The position numbers and the translations under genes are program-made. Below are positions 43,864 to 51,839 of a stretch of DNA of 64,000 nt, piece after piece. Origin of the DNA: Sulfidibacterium sp964456625. Its GTDB lineage: Bacteria > Bacteroidota > Bacteroidia > Bacteroidales > F082. Under the pieces are notes generated by a model. The model was not told where the DNA came from and made no database searches. It was given only the letters and a program-made list of their open reading frames with translations. The stretch covers positions 1 to 64,000 of the forward strand of contig CAYWBO010000001.1 of NCBI GenBank assembly GCA_964456625.1, given 5' to 3'. Position 1 is the stretch's first letter; each line of letters starts with the position of its first letter.

Positions 43864-45069
43864 CTACACATTCTGTTTTTGGAGTAGGGCAGGTATTGTA
43901 CTTAATATCAGCTTAATGTCCCCCCAAAACGAATATGTTTCAGCATATTTATTGTCCAAAGCCTTTCTTTCTTCCTCTGACATCACACCACCTTTTCCGC
44001 GCAATTCAACCTGCCACAGGCCTGTAATTCCGGCCGGGGCCATGAAACGGGCCCCCCAATCATCCGAGGTCAAGAGCTCAGCTTCATAGAGGGGGAGGGG
44101 GCGATTCCCGACAATTGACATCGAACCGTTCAAAACATTAAAAAGCTGGGGTAGTTCATCAATACTCGTATTTCTGATGATTCTTCCGATTTTGGTGATT
44201 CGGGGATCGTTTTCAATTTTGATAAACGTGGATATCTTCCCGCGTTTTTTCATCACCCCATACCAGTATTCACAGATCTCTTCTCCACCGATATACAGAA
44301 CCGGGGAACAAAATTCCTCATCGGGCATTGCAGCACACCGCGGGCATGATTCGGCACCGTTTACCGTATACCGACTGGGTTTTTCGTCTTTCTTATATTG
44401 GTTTAAGTGACTTAACTCTTTCAATTTCAACTCTGATCCGGTATACATAGACCGGAATTTGTAAAAATCAAAAATCCGATATCCTGTCCCGACGCGCTTG
44501 GACCTGTAGATGACAGACCCTCTGGACTCCAGTTTAATGGCAAGTCCTACGACTATAAACAAAGGCGACAGAATGGTAATGGCAATCAGGGAAACCATAA
44601 TGTCAAAAATTCTTTTGATGAGCGGTATCCTATAGGTTCTCTGAGATTTGGAGGGCCTTTTTTCAGCTTCTTCTATCCGGTTCAGATATTGAATTAAAAA
44701 GCGGATTCTTGTAGTAACTTTGTCGAGATTCAAAGGATAGACATAATAATCATCAAAAACATTTTTGTTTTCGAATGCCTTTTCGGCCAGTCTGCCATCT
44801 TCTTCGAAACCCACTAAAATAAAGGGGATATTCCAGATCCCGAGCCTTTGTTTCAGGTGAACTCCCAGCTCATAGCCTTCAATGCCCTGCAAAGAGGCTT
44901 CAGCAATGACGGCGCAAACATCCTTATTCTTGCGAAGGTGATCGATTGCCTGAAGTCCATTTTCGTAATGAAGAACATTAAAATCCGAAATTCTTTCTTT
45001 TAATGAGTTCAATACATCTGGATTCTTCCCAACGTACATCAAAGATATTTTATCCGGGCCTTCCTCCAT
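43864..45069 (-). CDS. Initiating sugar transferase with N-terminal pseudo-receiver
   Basis: A 401-residue fusion. Residues 6-130 have the receiver fold, but the acidic pair is lost (YVGKNPDVL), the phospho-acceptor position is Glu57 in AVIAEASLQGIEGYEL, and the conserved Lys is Tyr111 in DDYYVYPLN. Residues 148-401 are a bacterial sugar transferase (WbaP/WcaJ/PglC type): one membrane helix (156-178), KRVGTGYRIFDFYKFRSM, ENDPRITKIGR, NTSIDELPQLFNVLNGSMSIVGNRP and ITGLWQV. Between the FRSM and ENDPR motifs is an insert (about 212-285) with Cys242, Cys245, Cys254 and Cys266, a possible zinc site. It transfers the first sugar phosphate to undecaprenyl phosphate. Confidence 0.88.
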   Translation of the reverse strand: MEEGPDKISLMYVGKNPDVLNSLKERISDFNVLHYENGLQAIDHLRKNKDVCAVIAEASLQGIEGYELGVHLKQRLGIWNIPFILVGFEEDGRLAEKAFENKNVFDDYYVYPLNLDKVTTRIRFLIQYLNRIEEAEKRPSKSQRTYRIPLIKRIFDIMVSLIAITILSPLFIVVGLAIKLESRGSVIYRSKRVGTGYRIFDFYKFRSMYTGSELKLKELSHLNQYKKDEKPSRYTVNGAESCPRCAAMPDEEFCSPVLYIGGEEICEYWYGVMKKRGKISTFIKIENDPRITKIGRIIRNTSIDELPQLFNVLNGSMSIVGNRPLPLYEAELLTSDDWGARFMAPAGITGLWQVELRGKGGVMSEEERKALDNKYAETYSFWGDIKLILSTIPALLQKQNV

Positions 45070-45080
45070 AATTATGGGAT

Positions 45081-45467
45081 CTACTTACTCGTCCTGCTAA
45101 TCAAATTGTTGATGCGAAGTAAAAGTTCTTCCGGATTAAAAGGCTTTACTAAATAATCATCTGCACCCATTCTCAAACATTTTACTCTTTCCTGGCTGCT
45201 TTCGATGCCACTGAGCATGATCATGGGAACATTTCCGAAATAACCACTGGCTCTGACTTGTTTGAGCATTTCATACCCATCGAGATTAGGCATTTGTATA
45301 TCCGCCACAATCAGGTCGGGCAAATTACCGTCTTCCAGATACTTTATGCCTTCCAAACCATCTGTTTTCGTGACGATTTCATAGGTTTTGCCTATATAAT
45401 TTTCTAACAGCATTCTGATCGATAACTCGTCATCCACTATTAATATCTTCTTTTTCATACCATTCAT
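45081..45467 (-). CDS. Single-domain response regulator
   Basis: A 128-residue intact receiver: ILIVDDELSIR (acidic pair), LIVADIQMPNLDGYEML (phospho-Asp), MLSGIES and DYLVKPFNPEELLLRINNLI (Lys). The start may be the ATG at 45458 (MKKKILIVDDE). It is 11 bp upstream of the sugar transferase whose receiver-like domain is degenerate, and downstream of a hybrid kinase, so it is a likely phosphorylated partner that contacts the transferase or another cluster protein. That last step is inference. Confidence 0.9.
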   Translation of the reverse strand: MNGMKKKILIVDDELSIRMLLENYIGKTYEIVTKTDGLEGIKYLEDGNLPDLIVADIQMPNLDGYEMLKQVRASGYFGNVPMIMLSGIESSQERVKCLRMGADDYLVKPFNPEELLLRINNLISRTSK

Positions 45468-45576
45468 TTGGTCAAACGGACTTTAATTAGCAAATTTAGC
45501 AAAATCCTTTTATTTAGAAATTAAGTATTACTAACTTATCTACAGGAAATAGTTAATAATTTTTCCCGAAGATAAG

Positions 45577-46794
45577 TCAAATATCTTCAATGATCAAAGA
45601 TATCTCTTTTGGATTTAGTGGTTTTGACATGTATCCGTCCATACCGGCTTCCAGACAATCATTTTTATCCTGCTTTTGAGCGTTGGCAGTAAGGGCAATA
45701 ATCTTAACACGTTGTCTGCCTCTTCGGTACGATTCCAGCATCCTGATTTTTCGGCTGGCAGTAATTCCATCCATCACAGGCATTTGGATGTCCATCAGAA
45801 TGATGTCGTATGCCTCACGCATAAATTTTTCAACTGCCACCATTCCGTTTTCTGCAGCATCTACTTCAAATCCGTTTTTTGTCAGAAGATTTTTCGTTAG
45901 TTTCTGGTTGACCAGATTATCTTCCACCAATAGTATCTTTTTTGTTTTTGAGAGGGATGCATCATCCTTTTTCTCTGTGCTTGCTTCCAGTTCGACTGAA
46001 AGTTCAAATGTAGTGCCGTTGGAACTGGTTTCTTTGACAAAGATATCGCCTCCCATCAGCTGACAGAGCTGTTTCGACAAAACCAGTCCCATGCCGATGC
46101 CTTGATATTTACGTGAATAGGACTTGAAACCTACTGCAAATGCTTGCCACAGGCCATCCACTTCAGTAAGGTTGATGCCTTTACCGCTGTCGCTGATAGA
46201 AAAATGTATTGTGTTTAAATGATCTCTTTCAGAATCAGGAAAGGCTCTCAGTTTTACGACTCCCTTTTCCGTGAATTTGATTGCATTATCCAATAAATTC
46301 GAAAGGATCTGTTTCAACCTCATTTCGTCACCCACGAGAAAATGTGGCATGTCTTTGGAAATATCAAAAGTCAACGTAAGCCCCTTGCTGGCAGCCTCAT
46401 TAAAAAAGAGGGCACGCAGATCCTCCAGCAATGAATACATATCAAAGACAAGGCTGTCAAGGCTTAGAAGATTATTCAACATCTTATAATAATCCAGCAC
46501 ATTGTTCAGGGTGATATTCAGTTGCTGACTTGACTGGTGAATAATGCCTAAGAGCTCATCAGATTCCACGTCAAATTTCCGGTTCTTGAGCAGGGTGGCA
46601 GCACTTAAAATACTGTTTAAAGGGGTTTTGATTTCGTGACTTACATTAGACAGGAATTGTGATCTCAGAGCCTCCGTCTTTTGAATCTCCTCCTTTAGCA
46701 ACTCCTCCTGATTCTTCTTCATGGTCGTTCTCCGTAACTTTACGAGAGAATCCTCGGATATTTTTTTCTGAGTCTGTTGGTCGGTCTTTGCCAA
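45577..46794 (-). CDS. Soluble hybrid histidine kinase
   Basis: A 405-residue kinase with no recognisable sensor or membrane domain: short coiled coil (about 20-45), HisKA in FLSNVSHEIKTPLNS, HATPase_c (NLLDNAIKFTEKG; ISDSGKGINL; GIGMGLVLS), and an intact receiver with Asp in IILMDIQMPVMDG and Lys in GYMSKPLNP. The frame begins with TTG at 46794; an ATG at 46722 is an alternative start. It heads the polysaccharide cluster, 109 bp upstream of the response regulator. Confidence 0.88.
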   Translation of the reverse strand: MAKTDQQTQKKISEDSLVKLRRTTMKKNQEELLKEEIQKTEALRSQFLSNVSHEIKTPLNSILSAATLLKNRKFDVESDELLGIIHQSSQQLNITLNNVLDYYKMLNNLLSLDSLVFDMYSLLEDLRALFFNEAASKGLTLTFDISKDMPHFLVGDEMRLKQILSNLLDNAIKFTEKGVVKLRAFPDSERDHLNTIHFSISDSGKGINLTEVDGLWQAFAVGFKSYSRKYQGIGMGLVLSKQLCQLMGGDIFVKETSSNGTTFELSVELEASTEKKDDASLSKTKKILLVEDNLVNQKLTKNLLTKNGFEVDAAENGMVAVEKFMREAYDIILMDIQMPVMDGITASRKIRMLESYRRGRQRVKIIALTANAQKQDKNDCLEAGMDGYMSKPLNPKEISLIIEDI

Positions 46795-46966
46795 GAGTAT
46801 TTATATTTAAAGTGATGCAAATTTTTAAACAAAAGCCATGCCTTTATCATTAAATCACTGAAGGGTAATTAAGTAAGCTAACCCCCCGATGCTGTTACAT
46901 CGAGAAAGAGTCCAAATCTGGGAAAATATCCTTTCTCTTTGGGAAAATTTAGATTAAAAAAAGCGC

Positions 46967-47464
46967 TTAATTATAATGACCAGAGTCAATTTTGATCAGT
47001 CCCCATCTTCCACTCATCGACAGTTGATGTGACTTGTATTTTTTCCCTTCGGAACTTTCAGCCACAAACCGCAGTGAATCATAAGGAAACTCAATGGAGC
47101 CAAGCGCTTTTTTCAAACCGGAATAAGGGACCCCGCTTACAAACTCATTTCGTTCCTTCCGGATTTCAGGCCGATCCGAGTCGGTGAATATGGAAGCAAA
47201 GCTGACTACTTCTTTTGGTTTATCGGATGCCGTAAGCTCCACCCAGAAGTCGTTTAAAACAACATCCTCTTTCTTGAAGAAAACCGAAATAATGACTTGC
47301 CTCGCCGCACTTTTTTCTTTTACAATACTGACTGTGATTTTGGCATCCTGATACATCTGCTCACTGAGCGGCAGCACACGCTTCTTATCCTTTCGGTACA
47401 GATAAACCACGGCAATCGTCGATACAAGGCCTATTACGAAAATATAGGTGAATAGATTTTCCAT
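46967..47464 (-). CDS. Membrane-anchored protein of unknown function
   Basis: The 165-residue product has one N-terminal helix (about 5-22) followed by a basic stretch YRKDKKR and a domain of about 130 residues, predicted mostly beta (KITVSIVKEKSAARQVIISVFFKKEDVVLNDFWVEL). I do not recognise a family. It lies 27 bp downstream of the glycyl radical enzyme in the same direction, so it may be the third gene of that operon, but nothing in its sequence suggests catalysis. Confidence 0.6.
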   Translation of the reverse strand: MENLFTYIFVIGLVSTIAVVYLYRKDKKRVLPLSEQMYQDAKITVSIVKEKSAARQVIISVFFKKEDVVLNDFWVELTASDKPKEVVSFASIFTDSDRPEIRKERNEFVSGVPYSGLKKALGSIEFPYDSLRFVAESSEGKKYKSHQLSMSGRWGLIKIDSGHYN

Positions 47465-47491
47465 GCCGGCAAAGGTATTGACTTTAACAAA

Positions 47492-49858
47492 TCAATCAGC
47501 ATTTTCATGCGCTGTCCGGCGGATAATTTCGTTCTGCAATTCTTCTGTCAAATCCACAAAATAATCGCTGTAACCCGCCACCCTGACAATCAGATCCCTG
47601 TATTTTTCAGGATGTGCCTGGGCATCACGCAAAGTCTGCGCCGTTACCACATTGAACTGAATATGATGGCCGTCCATTTTGAAATAGGTTCTGACAAGCT
47701 GGGCCACACTGGTAATCCCTTTTTCATCAGAAAAAAATGAAGGCGTAAACTTTTGATTCAACAGCGTTCCTCCGGTCCTGAGATGGTCAATCTTTGCCGC
47801 TGATTTCAGTACGGCTGTCGGGCCGTTCCGGTCGGCACCCTGGACTGGGGAAATACCTTCCGATAAAGGCTCTTTGGCGCGCCGCCCATCCGGCATGGCA
47901 CCGATGACACTTCCGAAATAAATATGCGAAGTTGTAGGCAAAAGGTTGATGCGATAAACGCCGCCTTTGGTGTTGGGTCGTAAGTCGATGGCTTTGAAAT
48001 AAAGCTCAAAAACCCGGCGTGTCTGATCATCTGCATAATCGTCATCGTTGCCGAATTTCGGCGTGTGATGGAGCAGTAATTCCTCAATTTCCTCATATCC
48101 TTCAAAGTTTGCCTTTAAAGCGGCCATCAGCGTTTCAAAAGAAAAGTTCTTTTTATCGTAGATATGATATTTGATGGCTGTTAATTCATCAGTAATACTA
48201 CCTAAACCCACGCCCTGAATGTAATTGGTATTGTAACGGGCACCGCCGGCATTGTAGTCTTTTCCATTGGCAATGCAATCGTTGATCAGCAGTGAAAGGA
48301 AAGGCGCAGGAAGATACTTGGCCCACATTCTTTCGATCAGGTTATTTCCCTGAATCTTGATGTCGATAAAATGGTTCAGCTGTCTTTCGAAGGCCGACAT
48401 CAGTTCCTCGAAACTGTTGAATTCAGATGGCTCGCCTGTCTTCAGTCCCAGCACTTTCCCGGTCCCTGGATCTATCCCGTTGTTCAGCGTGAGTTCCAGG
48501 ATTTTGGGAATATTGAAATAGCCGGTGAGGATATAACTTTCGTTGCCGAAGGCACCGGTTTCCACACATCCGCTGGCACCTCCGTTCCGTGCGTCTTCGA
48601 TCCTTTTGCCCTGTCGGAGCATTTCCTGGATGATGGAATCGGTGTTAAAGATAGAAGGCTGACCAAAACCTGTTTTTACAATTCTCAGCGCCCGTTTGAT
48701 GAAACGATCTGGGTTTTTCTTGCTCAGCTGAACCATGGAACTGGGCTGCAGCAGCCGCATCTCTTCAATCACATCCAGAATCAGATAAGAGAGTTCATTA
48801 ACAGCATCCGACCCGTCTTCTTTCACGCCGCCGACATTGATCAGCGAGAAATCCGTGTAGGTGCTGCTTTCTTTTAAAGTAACGCCCATTTTCGGTGGTG
48901 CAGGATGGTTATTAAATTTCACCCAAAATGCCATCAGAAGTTCTTTGGCCTTTTCTTTTGTCAGCGTTCCGTTTTCCGTTTCACGGATGTAAAAAGGGTA
49001 TAGGTGCTGGTCCAACCGACCGGGATTGAAGGAATCCCAGGGATTCAGCTCGGTGACAACGCCCTGATGGATGAACCAATAGTGCTGCAAGGCTTCCCAA
49101 AAAGTCTGGGGTGCGTGGGCCGGAACATTCATACAATTCCTGTGCATTTCCTGCAACTCTTTCAGACGCTCAGGATCGTTTTCCTGGGCCATAATCACCT
49201 CAATTTTTTCAGCATGTCTGTGTGCGTAGGCGATGATGGCATCCGCCGAGATGTCCATGGCTGTCAGCTCTTCTTTCTTGTCGAGGGCCAACGGATCATT
49301 CACAAAATCCAGCTTGGCCATCGCCTGTGCGATTTCTTTTTTAATATCCAGAAATCCCTTTTTAAAAGAGTCTTTCCCAATCACCGTATGGCCGGGAGCC
49401 CTTTGTTCCAGGAATTCAGTGAAAATGCCTGCTTCATAGGCGTCTTTCCATTCTTCCGGAAGCGCACGAAACATATTGTCGCGAATGGTCTTGCCTTCCC
49501 AGAAAGGAATGATCTTTTCCTGATACACTTTTCGGGTTTCTTCGGTCACCCTGAAGAACTGTTTTTTTCGTTTATCCAGCTTTTCCAGATCCTCCAGCGA
49601 ATGCAACACGATCTCGGGATAAGTGGGCGTGGATTTCGGGAACTCACCGCGTTCTCCAACAATCAGCTCGCCCTTCATGACAAAGATCTTTTTGTGTTCC
49701 ATGATATATTGAAATGCCAATGCCCTGGTGACCGGAATCGAATGGCCCCGGGCTTTCCCACTTTGATAAAACTGGGTGAGCAATTCGGCACGCTGATGCG
49801 ACATGACCGGTTCTGCTGCAAGGCTATTTTCTCTTAGGTTATTAATTCTTTCGTTCAT
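47492..49858 (-). CDS. Glycyl radical enzyme of the PflD/dehydratase-decarboxylase group
   Basis: A 788-residue oxygen-sensitive radical enzyme. The glycyl radical site is Gly762 in RVAGYSDYF near the C-terminus. The active-site loop carries Cys431 and Glu433 in GGASGCVETGAFGNES, the Cys-x-Glu pattern of dehydratases, decarboxylases and C-N lyases, and not the adjacent two cysteines of true pyruvate formate-lyase. The N-terminal PFL domain has PTYPEIVLHSLEDLE. It does not match my recollection of choline lyase or hydroxyproline dehydratase loops, so the substrate stays open. The activase gene lies 11 bp upstream; no microcompartment genes are present. Confidence 0.9.
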   Translation of the reverse strand: MNERINNLRENSLAAEPVMSHQRAELLTQFYQSGKARGHSIPVTRALAFQYIMEHKKIFVMKGELIVGERGEFPKSTPTYPEIVLHSLEDLEKLDKRKKQFFRVTEETRKVYQEKIIPFWEGKTIRDNMFRALPEEWKDAYEAGIFTEFLEQRAPGHTVIGKDSFKKGFLDIKKEIAQAMAKLDFVNDPLALDKKEELTAMDISADAIIAYAHRHAEKIEVIMAQENDPERLKELQEMHRNCMNVPAHAPQTFWEALQHYWFIHQGVVTELNPWDSFNPGRLDQHLYPFYIRETENGTLTKEKAKELLMAFWVKFNNHPAPPKMGVTLKESSTYTDFSLINVGGVKEDGSDAVNELSYLILDVIEEMRLLQPSSMVQLSKKNPDRFIKRALRIVKTGFGQPSIFNTDSIIQEMLRQGKRIEDARNGGASGCVETGAFGNESYILTGYFNIPKILELTLNNGIDPGTGKVLGLKTGEPSEFNSFEELMSAFERQLNHFIDIKIQGNNLIERMWAKYLPAPFLSLLINDCIANGKDYNAGGARYNTNYIQGVGLGSITDELTAIKYHIYDKKNFSFETLMAALKANFEGYEEIEELLLHHTPKFGNDDDYADDQTRRVFELYFKAIDLRPNTKGGVYRINLLPTTSHIYFGSVIGAMPDGRRAKEPLSEGISPVQGADRNGPTAVLKSAAKIDHLRTGGTLLNQKFTPSFFSDEKGITSVAQLVRTYFKMDGHHIQFNVVTAQTLRDAQAHPEKYRDLIVRVAGYSDYFVDLTEELQNEIIRRTAHENAD

Positions 49859-49869
49859 AGCAGTTTGTT

Positions 49870-50622
49870 TTATCCCCCCAGGTGAGCATCAAACCCAGCC
49901 CGGGTAAAAATTCCCTGAATCTCTTTATTTCTGACTTCATCTGTGATTTGAATCCCTGACAACTTGTAAGGGATGTCCAACCGGACATATTTGCTTTCTG
50001 CCATGGCATGATAGGGAAGCAGGTTGATCTTCCTGATATTTGGCATCCCGGCAAGCAAACTGATCATATCGCCGATATTTTCATCGGTATCTGTGATTCC
50101 CGGTACCAGCGGCACGCGGATGATCACATTTTTTTGATGTTTGTTCAAATTTTCCAGATTTTTCAGGATCAGTTTATTGGAGACCCCGGTATATTTCCTG
50201 TGTAAGGGGTCGTTAATAACCTTCAGATCGAAAAGAAACAAATCCGGAACATCAATCAACGTATCAAAGATCTTTTGGGCAACAAACCCCGATGTATCCA
50301 CCACCGTATGAATTCCTTCTTCCTTGCAGGCGATCAGCATCTGTTGCAGGAAATCGGGTTGCATCATGGGTTCACCACCGGAAAAAGTAACGCCGCCACC
50401 GGACTCATCCATAAAAAGCAATTCTTTCTTAATCTCTGTAAGCAGTTGCTTTTCGCTGTACTCTTTTACTGTAAAGCCATTGCTGTGATTGGAATCCGGA
50501 ATGCACTCCGGGTTATGGCACCACCAGCAGGATAGGGGACAGCCCTGAAAAAATACTGTCAGCCGGATACCGGGACCGTCATGGATGGTGAAACGCTGGA
50601 TATTTGAAATAAATCCTGACAT
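49870..50622 (-). CDS. Glycyl radical enzyme activase (radical SAM)
   Basis: A 250-residue radical SAM protein that installs the glycyl radical. The cluster ligands are Cys28, Cys32 and Cys35 in FFQGCPLSCWWCHNPEC; GGGVTFSGGEPMMQPDF binds SAM, and FDLKVINDPLHRKYTGVSN is an activase signature. The length and the short distance from the CxxxCxxC motif to TFSGGEP show that the extra ferredoxin-like domain found in many activases of non-PFL glycyl radical enzymes is absent. It is the first gene of the operon. Confidence 0.92.
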   Translation of the reverse strand: MSGFISNIQRFTIHDGPGIRLTVFFQGCPLSCWWCHNPECIPDSNHSNGFTVKEYSEKQLLTEIKKELLFMDESGGGVTFSGGEPMMQPDFLQQMLIACKEEGIHTVVDTSGFVAQKIFDTLIDVPDLFLFDLKVINDPLHRKYTGVSNKLILKNLENLNKHQKNVIIRVPLVPGITDTDENIGDMISLLAGMPNIRKINLLPYHAMAESKYVRLDIPYKLSGIQITDEVRNKEIQGIFTRAGFDAHLGG

Positions 50623-50659
50623 GAAACTGATTATTTAAACTCAAACACACAAAAATTTG

Positions 50660-50673
50660 TCCCCGAAAGGGGA
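50660..50673 (-). other. Leader hairpin upstream of the activase gene
   Basis: TCCCC-GAAA-GGGGA on the plus strand (TTTC loop on the minus strand) forms a small stable stem about 40 bases upstream of the activase start. It lies in the expected 5' leader; its role is unknown. Confidence 0.3.
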
Positions 50674-50797
50674 ATACGAAAGGCAGGAAAAAGTCACTTT
50701 ATCCAGCATTCATACAGATGACGGCAAAACCGACCATACATCTTTATGAACATATTAGCGCTGTGAATTTCGGTGGTATGCTGCAAAAACAACATGG

Positions 50798-50827
50798 TTA
50801 CATTTGGGTTTAACACCACAAATGTAA
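50798..50827 (-). promoter_or_regulatory. Candidate operator and promoter of the glycyl radical enzyme operon
   Basis: A perfect 9-bp inverted repeat, TTACATTTG and CAAATGTAA, separated by 12 bases. The arm at 50819-50826 doubles as a -7 element TACATTTG on the minus strand. The symmetric arrangement suggests a dimeric regulator (for example a Crp/Fnr-type protein) that competes with or positions RNA polymerase. It does not match the E. coli FNR consensus. Confidence 0.4.
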
Positions 50828-50892
50828 TAATTTAACAATACGTTTAAACTAAGAAATGATTTAAATCAGAAAGCGGAGGCGAGTGTTGTCTG

Positions 50893-51819
50893 CTATTTCT
50901 TATTGCTTGACTTGAACAAAAGATCCTTTTCAGCTTTGCTGAGGCTGGCGTAGCCGGATTTTGAAATCTTTTCCAGGATACGGTCAATTTCATCCTGGGT
51001 TACCGACCGGTTACGGTTGTATTCTTCATCCGTCAGCGGGCGTCCGGATTCCGGACGGAGGGTGCTGAATTTTTTGTATTTACGCCTTTTGAAAGAAAGT
51101 TCCGGCAGTTTCCAGTGGTCGAAAATGCGATAGAAATCGGTCCCTTTGCGCAACGAAAGGCCGTAAAGAAATCCCCAAAGAGCGCCACCGACGTGTGCAA
51201 TATTCCCTCCGGGATTGGAGGACTGAATGCTTATAATATCTATGATCACCAGGGCGATGGCAAGATACTTCAACTTGATGCGGCCGATCAGGAACAGCTG
51301 CACCTGATAATCGGGAACATAAGTGGAAATTGCGACCAGGATAGCCAGAATAGAGGCCGAAGCTCCCAGGGCTACTGAGATGGACCGGATACCGGCAAAG
51401 GCAGGAAACACATTAAACGACACCACAAAAAACAAGGCTCCCACCAGCCCCCCTATGAAATAGGTGATCAGCAGCTTGCGCTGACTCAGATATTCCGTGA
51501 ACCATAAACCTGCTGCATAGAGCACCAGCATGTTGAAAAACCAGTGGAAAAATGCCTCGTGCAGAAACATGTAAGTAAAAATAGTCCAGGGCTTTTGTGC
51601 CAGGCTACTCATTGCTGAGGGCAGTGCCATAATGGTTCCCAACGGGCTTAACTGCGGGATATTTCCTGTAAAAAGCCAGGTTCCCAGTGTGGAAACATTG
51701 GCCGCTAAAAAAATGATCGTATTGATGAGGATCAGACGTGACAGTACATTCTTTCCCAGGAAGATATCATGAAGGACTTCTCCTGTGCTTTTTCTCCGGT
51801 ACTGAAAATTATCGTACAT
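50893..51819 (-). CDS. Rhomboid family intramembrane serine protease
   Basis: A 308-residue protein with six predicted helices. The catalytic Ser154 is in ALGASASILAI and His209 in GGNIAHVGGALWG; the oxyanion residues His92 and Asn96 (HWFFN) are present, so it should be active. The C-terminal tail of about 80 residues (from FYRIFDHWK to SSNKK) is cytosolic and polar, and ends SLSKAEKDLLFKSS, seen in several Bacteroidota rhomboids. It follows a second rhomboid by 20 bp. Confidence 0.92.
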   Translation of the reverse strand: MYDNFQYRRKSTGEVLHDIFLGKNVLSRLILINTIIFLAANVSTLGTWLFTGNIPQLSPLGTIMALPSAMSSLAQKPWTIFTYMFLHEAFFHWFFNMLVLYAAGLWFTEYLSQRKLLITYFIGGLVGALFFVVSFNVFPAFAGIRSISVALGASASILAILVAISTYVPDYQVQLFLIGRIKLKYLAIALVIIDIISIQSSNPGGNIAHVGGALWGFLYGLSLRKGTDFYRIFDHWKLPELSFKRRKYKKFSTLRPESGRPLTDEEYNRNRSVTQDEIDRILEKISKSGYASLSKAEKDLLFKSSNKK

Positions 51820-51839
51820 ATCCTTTTAATTGAAGCTTC

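Noticed and set aside
45700..46063. Open frames on the plus strand across kinase genes
   Set aside because: They lie wholly inside the well-supported hybrid kinase gene on the other strand and show no protein-family features.
47492..49858. Pyruvate formate-lyase (pflB)
   Set aside because: The active-site loop has Cys-x-Glu and not two adjacent cysteines, so the fermentative pyruvate enzyme is not supported.
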